Positions 44,607 through 48,553 of a stretch of DNA of 48,553 nt are shown here, one piece after another. Position 1 is the first letter of the stretch. The number at the start of each line of letters is the position of its first letter. The position numbers and the translations under genes were made by a program. Source of the DNA: an uncultured Pirellulaceae bacterium (GTDB lineage Bacteria > Planctomycetota > Planctomycetia > Pirellulales > Pirellulaceae); assembly GCA_934278005.1 (NCBI GenBank), contig CAKQWG010000002.1, positions 1 through 48,553 of the forward strand. The letters are read 5' to 3'. The notes beneath the pieces were generated by a model. That model was not told the origin of the DNA. It worked only from the letters and a program-made list of their open reading frames with translations, and did no database searches.

Positions 44607-47168
44607 ATGGGAACTCTTCCCGATTACGAGAAGATCGGTTCATTCTACCTTGGCAAAAAGTACGATTTGGCTGGTCGCCGGCTGCTAGATGAGAAAGTTC
44701 TCTACGATGCCAAAGATTTGACTACTCACGCGATGTGTGTGGGTATGACCGGCAGCGGCAAAACCGGCCTGTGTCTGTCGATGCTCGAGGAGGCTGCCAT
44801 CGATGGCATTCCGGCTATCTGCTTGGACCCTAAGGGCGACCTTGGCAACCTGCTACTGGCTTTCCCGCACCTTTCCCCACAGGACTTTAAGCCCTGGCTC
44901 GACGCTGCTGAGGCCGAGCGCAAAGGGATGGGTATAGACCAATACGCTGTGGAGACGGCTACTAAATGGCGCGATGGCCTAGCCGAATGGGATCAAGATG
45001 CGGCCCGCGTCCAGCGCTACGTAGACAGCGTCGAGACGACGATTTACACTCCCGGCAGCAATGCCGGTATCGCCATGACGGTGCTCAAGAGCTTTGCCGC
45101 TCCGGCGCTAGAGGTTATCGGTGATGCCGAGGTCATGCGCGAGCGTGTCTCGGGTGCTGCATCGGGTCTGTTGACGCTCATGGGAATTGCCGCAGATCCG
45201 CTGACCAGTCGTGAACATATCCTGCTGGCAAACATTTTCGACACCGCCTGGCGAGCGGGCAGGAGCCTGGATCTACCCGAGCTGATTCGATCCATCCAAA
45301 CTCCACCGATGGACAAGATCGGCGTGTTTGATTTGGAGAGTTTCTATCCCAGCAATGAACGTTTGAAGCTATCGATGACGCTCAATAATTTACTGGCCAG
45401 TCCCTCATTTTCTGGCTGGCTGGAGGGAGTTCCGTTGGACATCAAGAAACTGTTATATACCGACCAGGGCAAACCGCGGTTGTCGATCATTTCAATCGCT
45501 CATCTGAATGACTCGGAGCGGATGTTTTTCGTGACCATATTACTTAACGAATTGCTGGGATGGATGCGTTCGCAACCGGGCACATCCAGCTTGCGGGCTT
45601 TGTTCTACATGGATGAGGTACATGGTTTTTTTCCGCCCGTGGCCAATCCGCCCAGCAAGCCACCCATGCTCGTGCTACTCAAACAAGCCCGCGCCTTTGG
45701 ATTAGGGATCGTCTTAGCCACGCAAAATCCTGTCGACTTGGACTACAAGGGACTGTCGAACATCGGCACTTGGTTTTTGGGTCGCCTGCAAACGCAGCGC
45801 GACAAGGAGCGAGTGCTGGAAGGTTTAGAGGGAGCTGCCGTACAGACGGGCACACAGTTTGATCGAGGTACGATGCAGCAGACTCTGGCGGCTTTAGGCA
45901 ATCGCGTCTTCCTGATGAACAATGTTCACGACGACGCCCCCACCATCTTTCAAACGCGGTGGGCCATGTCGTTTTTGCGCGGCCCACTGAGTCGCGATCA
46001 AATTCAGACTCTCATGAGAGAGCGACGCCCTGCGGGCGCATCGACCGATCCACAGACCAACCACGTTCCCTCTTCTGCATCGCCAACGACATCGCCAACG
46101 GCATCGTCAACGGCATCGTCAACAGCATCGTCAACAGCAGCTTCAGGGATACCGGCGGCAGGGCAGGCGGGCGCGAACTCCTGGACAGCGGAGCAGGGGA
46201 GGCGACCCATCGTGCCTAACGAGATCGACGAACGCTTTTGGTTGCCACGCCAATCGCCGCAAGCAAGTAGCCAGCTCGTGTATCGCCCTGGGCTGCTGGC
46301 CAATGTCGCTTGCCACTACGTTCGCGCTTCCGCCGATTTAGATGCCTGGGCCGATAAGACGCTGGTCTATAATCTGCAAGCGAAAAAGCTTGCGGGCAAT
46401 CTGCCGAGCGACGTCTGGCTGCCAGCGCAGTCATTGCCACTGGGCCAGATTCAAATCAGTCCGCAGCCCGAGGAAGGCTACTGGTTCGATGAGCTGCCGG
46501 CTGACATGCTCAATCCAAAGCAGTACAAGGCCTGGTCCAAGGACTTGGCCGACCATCTCTACCGTCGGCTACCCGCCCGTTTATATCGCTGCGCGGAACT
46601 TAAAAAGACCAGTCGCTTGGGGCAGGACGAACTGGATGCGCGCTTGTCCTGGGGCCACGAGCTACGGGAGCTGCACGATGCCGAAAGGGACAAGTTACGC
46701 AGTAAGTACGCCAGCAAGCTGCACAGCCTCGAGTCGAAGATTCGCACTGCTCAGCAGCGTTTAGACCGGCAGCAGGCACAATACGACAAGGAAAAGTGGA
46801 ACACCGCGCTGAGCGTTGGGCAAACCATGTTGGGATGGTTGGTTGGTAGCAAGGCCAGATCGCCAGGCACTGCCGCTAGTCGCAGCCTGGGCCGCGCGGC
46901 CCAGGAACGCAGCGACACGCGACAAGCTACTGCCGAGCTGGAGAGTTTGCTCCATGAAAAGCGAGCCTTGGAGCTCGAATGCGAGCAGGAGGTCCGCGCC
47001 GTTGCCGACCGCCTGCGTCCTGAGTCGTTAACTCTCGAAGCTATCGACGTCCCATGTCGCAAGGGAGACATTAACGTCAAGCTGCTCGCACTGCTGTGGA
47101 TACCCTGCCAAATCGACTCCAGCGGACAAGCCAGCCCACTGATTGGCAGAGTTCTTTTGAGCGGCTGA
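44607..47168 (+). CDS. HerA-like (DUF87-type) ATPase with coiled-coil C-terminus
   Basis: The protein has 853 residues from the ATG at 44607, which has GGAG about 9 nt upstream; the longest frame starts at 44499. The N-terminal ATPase carries Walker A GMTGSGKTG (about 46-54), the DPKGDLG motif, Walker B RALFYMDEVHGF (about 330-341), and the sensor motif ATQNPVDLDYKG. This is the HerA/FtsK-like fold of DNA translocases. A Ser/Thr/Ala linker coded by a 12-bp repeat follows (about 46078-46140), then a winged-like segment and a long coiled coil (KLRSKYASKLHSLESKI to the end). No NurA nuclease is adjacent, so the partner is unknown. It probably acts on DNA or as a motor in the cytoplasm. Confidence 0.85.
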   Translation: MGTLPDYEKIGSFYLGKKYDLAGRRLLDEKVLYDAKDLTTHAMCVGMTGSGKTGLCLSMLEEAAIDGIPAICLDPKGDLGNLLLAFPHLSPQDFKPWLDAAEAERKGMGIDQYAVETATKWRDGLAEWDQDAARVQRYVDSVETTIYTPGSNAGIAMTVLKSFAAPALEVIGDAEVMRERVSGAASGLLTLMGIAADPLTSREHILLANIFDTAWRAGRSLDLPELIRSIQTPPMDKIGVFDLESFYPSNERLKLSMTLNNLLASPSFSGWLEGVPLDIKKLLYTDQGKPRLSIISIAHLNDSERMFFVTILLNELLGWMRSQPGTSSLRALFYMDEVHGFFPPVANPPSKPPMLVLLKQARAFGLGIVLATQNPVDLDYKGLSNIGTWFLGRLQTQRDKERVLEGLEGAAVQTGTQFDRGTMQQTLAALGNRVFLMNNVHDDAPTIFQTRWAMSFLRGPLSRDQIQTLMRERRPAGASTDPQTNHVPSSASPTTSPTASSTASSTASSTAASGIPAAGQAGANSWTAEQGRRPIVPNEIDERFWLPRQSPQASSQLVYRPGLLANVACHYVRASADLDAWADKTLVYNLQAKKLAGNLPSDVWLPAQSLPLGQIQISPQPEEGYWFDELPADMLNPKQYKAWSKDLADHLYRRLPARLYRCAELKKTSRLGQDELDARLSWGHELRELHDAERDKLRSKYASKLHSLESKIRTAQQRLDRQQAQYDKEKWNTALSVGQTMLGWLVGSKARSPGTAASRSLGRAAQERSDTRQATAELESLLHEKRALELECEQEVRAVADRLRPESLTLEAIDVPCRKGDINVKLLALLWIPCQIDSSGQASPLIGRVLLSG
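46078..46140. repeat. 12-bp repeats coding for a Ser/Thr/Ala linker in the HerA-like ATPase
   Basis: Variants of ACGGCATCGTCA recur every 12 bp and code for TASS-type units between the ATPase and the C-terminal part. The period preserves the frame. Confidence 0.85.
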
Positions 47169-47413
47169 TATTCTCTACGTAGTCGGTGTTTTTTAGGTGC
47201 TCGGTGGCCTCAGACCGCCGCGCGAGCAGCGACTATTTGGCAACTTGCGCAAACTAGCTCAGCACTACCGACCACGGCTTTGGCGGTCGAGCCCATATGA
47301 CACGCTTTTACTGAACGCCGGCAGCGGTAAGTTCGATGGTACAGTGTGGGGGGCTGCCAATTTTCAGCGGCCTAGTTAGTTCTGTGTTGCTGCAAATTCT
47401 GGGAGCAGAGAGG

Positions 47414-48553
47414 ATGGGCGACTCCATACGAAGCCTGCTGCGCCGCACATCGAGCTGCAACCGGCCGTGGCAACTTTCCGCTGCGCTCGCACTGGGCGTC
47501 TTGTGCGGGCTGCTACCCAAATTCAGTCTGTTGTTTTGCGCCTTGGCTGCGATGTGCTGCTGCCTGCCAATTCATTTGCCTTTGGCCGCGTGCACCTGCT
47601 TCACTTTTTCATTTCTGACTGGCCCCCTAGCTCAGACCGCTGGCCAGGCAGGACTGTGGTCGCTGACACACGCTAGCCTGGCGGATATGTGGGCCACGCT
47701 GGACGTCCTGCCGTGGCTGCCGTGGATGGGTCTGAATAATTCGGTGGTGCATGGAAGTCTGTTGATCGGTCTCGGCCTTGCGCTTCCCGTATTCTTTTTG
47801 ACTCGACCGCTAGCGGCTAGCTTGTCTCCCGCTCGAGCGAGCAGGTTGGCTACTGCCAGCGACCCGGATTTCAAACACGAGCTGATACCTGCCGTAGCCA
47901 GAAGGAATTCTATCACGCGGCGCGTGCCTGCCTCTGCCGCTGGTCTGGCAACTGCAGCTAGTGCTCTAGCCGAACGGCCGCGCGAGCCACTTCCGCTCTC
48001 CGAAGCTCAACGGAATGAGGTGGCTGCACGCAGCGGACGCGACGCTGCAACTAGTCTTCCGATGGTTGATGAAAATACCTGTCTTGAACTGGAGAAGTTA
48101 TTGGCTACATGCAGTACAGATCAAGCGAACGAGATGAGCGCACCGCAAGTTGCACAGCGTGCGGCTCAAATGGCCCAGTATGTCGATGAACTGTTATCCG
48201 CCTGTGAGTTAGAGCCGCCCACATCCGGCGCCGATCGACCGCTCGAGTTGCCTGCGGTTGATGCACCAGCAACCGCGGTAGACCACGCACCGAGTGCAGC
48301 CGGTGCAGGATCCGGCGCAGCAGCCCACTCATCTGCCAGCTCTCCAGCGAAGCCATCTGCCGCCTGCCCTGAGGCAGCCAGCTCGTCGGGCAGCACATTG
48401 TTTATCCACCAGCCGCAGCAGCCCACCGTCGTTCAGCCCTATGTTCAACCAACTGAGCTAACCCGCGACTCAGCCGGCTTGCACTCGTCCACGCGCACTG
48501 AGTCGGCCGGTGCGCGTGAACGTGGCCACGTGGCTCAAGTGGCTCAAGTGGCT
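47414..48553 (+). CDS. TIGR03546/DUF2062-like membrane protein (3' end outside window)
   Basis: The frame opens at an ATG at 47414 with GGGAG 8 nt upstream and stays open to the right edge (380 residues visible). The N-terminal part matches TIGR03546: RPWQLSAALALGVLCGLLPK, then hydrophobic helices, a TGPLAQTAGQAG segment, and LPWLPWMGLNNSVVHGSLLIGLGL with a final LTRPLAA. The first 135 residues hold about four membrane segments. A long, probably disordered Ala/Ser/Pro/Gln-rich extension follows; relatives have no such long tail as far as I know. In other planctomycetes TIGR03545 usually follows. It lies about 245 bp after the HerA-like gene. Confidence 0.82.
   Translation, partial: MGDSIRSLLRRTSSCNRPWQLSAALALGVLCGLLPKFSLLFCALAAMCCCLPIHLPLAACTCFTFSFLTGPLAQTAGQAGLWSLTHASLADMWATLDVLPWLPWMGLNNSVVHGSLLIGLGLALPVFFLTRPLAASLSPARASRLATASDPDFKHELIPAVARRNSITRRVPASAAGLATAASALAERPREPLPLSEAQRNEVAARSGRDAATSLPMVDENTCLELEKLLATCSTDQANEMSAPQVAQRAAQMAQYVDELLSACELEPPTSGADRPLELPAVDAPATAVDHAPSAAGAGSGAAAHSSASSPAKPSAACPEAASSSGSTLFIHQPQQPTVVQPYVQPTELTRDSAGLHSSTRTESAGARERGHVAQVAQVA
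48530..48553. repeat. 9-bp repeat GTGGCTCAA at the right edge
   Basis: Two full copies and a partial third are seen before the window ends. They code for Val-Ala-Gln units in the extension of the TIGR03546 gene, so a longer repeat tract may continue outside. Confidence 0.7.

Overview
The window comes from a member of the Planctomycetota, most likely the Pirellulaceae (Rhodopirellula-like). The evidence is a set of families largely confined to Planctomycetes and Verrucomicrobia. These are a PVC-type membrane-bound dehydrogenase with HEAT repeats and a C-terminal CxxCH haem domain, a Minf_1886-type protein, a TIGR03546 (DUF2062-like) protein, a Tat-exported Gfo/Idh oxidoreductase, and a MoxR-DUF58-VWA operon with typical planctomycete companions. 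I saw no rRNA, tRNA, CRISPR array, phage or complete insertion sequence.

Layout. 1-930: two near-identical C-terminal pieces of Rpn/YhgA-like nuclease-transposase proteins. 1101-7018 (-): the cytochrome-type dehydrogenase and an exported lipoprotein with a thioredoxin-like domain, separated by a REPIN-like inverted array of short hairpins. 7247-8446 (+): a LarA-like (DUF2088) protein that seems to lack the catalytic residues, followed by a 71-bp tandem repeat array. 8746-14605 (-): an exported GH2 glycosidase, an alpha/beta hydrolase and an exported SH3-domain protein with a Tyr/Asp/Gly-rich repeat. 14895-17437 (+): RicT-like PSP1 protein, Minf_1886 protein and HemB. 17646-19022 (-): nucleoside-type MFS transporter. 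19638-23509: hemerythrin-like protein, Dabb protein, FHA protein, YhcC-type radical SAM protein and a CelD/FemAB-like acetyltransferase. 23546-26226 (-): FabI, Gfo/Idh oxidoreductase and an acyl carrier protein.

26493-42478 (-) is the most striking region. It is a 16-kb unidirectional run of nine tightly packed genes: MoxR AAA+ ATPase, DUF58, BatA-like VWA protein, a second VWA/GATase-like membrane protein, an 1106-residue membrane/coiled-coil protein, two exported helical proteins that look like distant paralogues, an alpha/alpha-toroid (squalene-cyclase-repeat) protein and a large TlpA fusion. The first three genes overlap by ATGA. The set looks like a MoxR-chaperoned, envelope-anchored assembly with periplasmic partners. 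Upstream, an exported HELTH metallopeptidase (-) is divergent from a HerA-like ATPase (+). A TIGR03546 gene then runs off the right edge.

Several genes carry in-frame 12- or 18-bp tandem repeats coding for linkers. Many starts were moved downstream of the longest frame because a Shine-Dalgarno site, a signal peptide or the family N-terminus fits better there. All family assignments rest on reading motifs by eye, with no database search.
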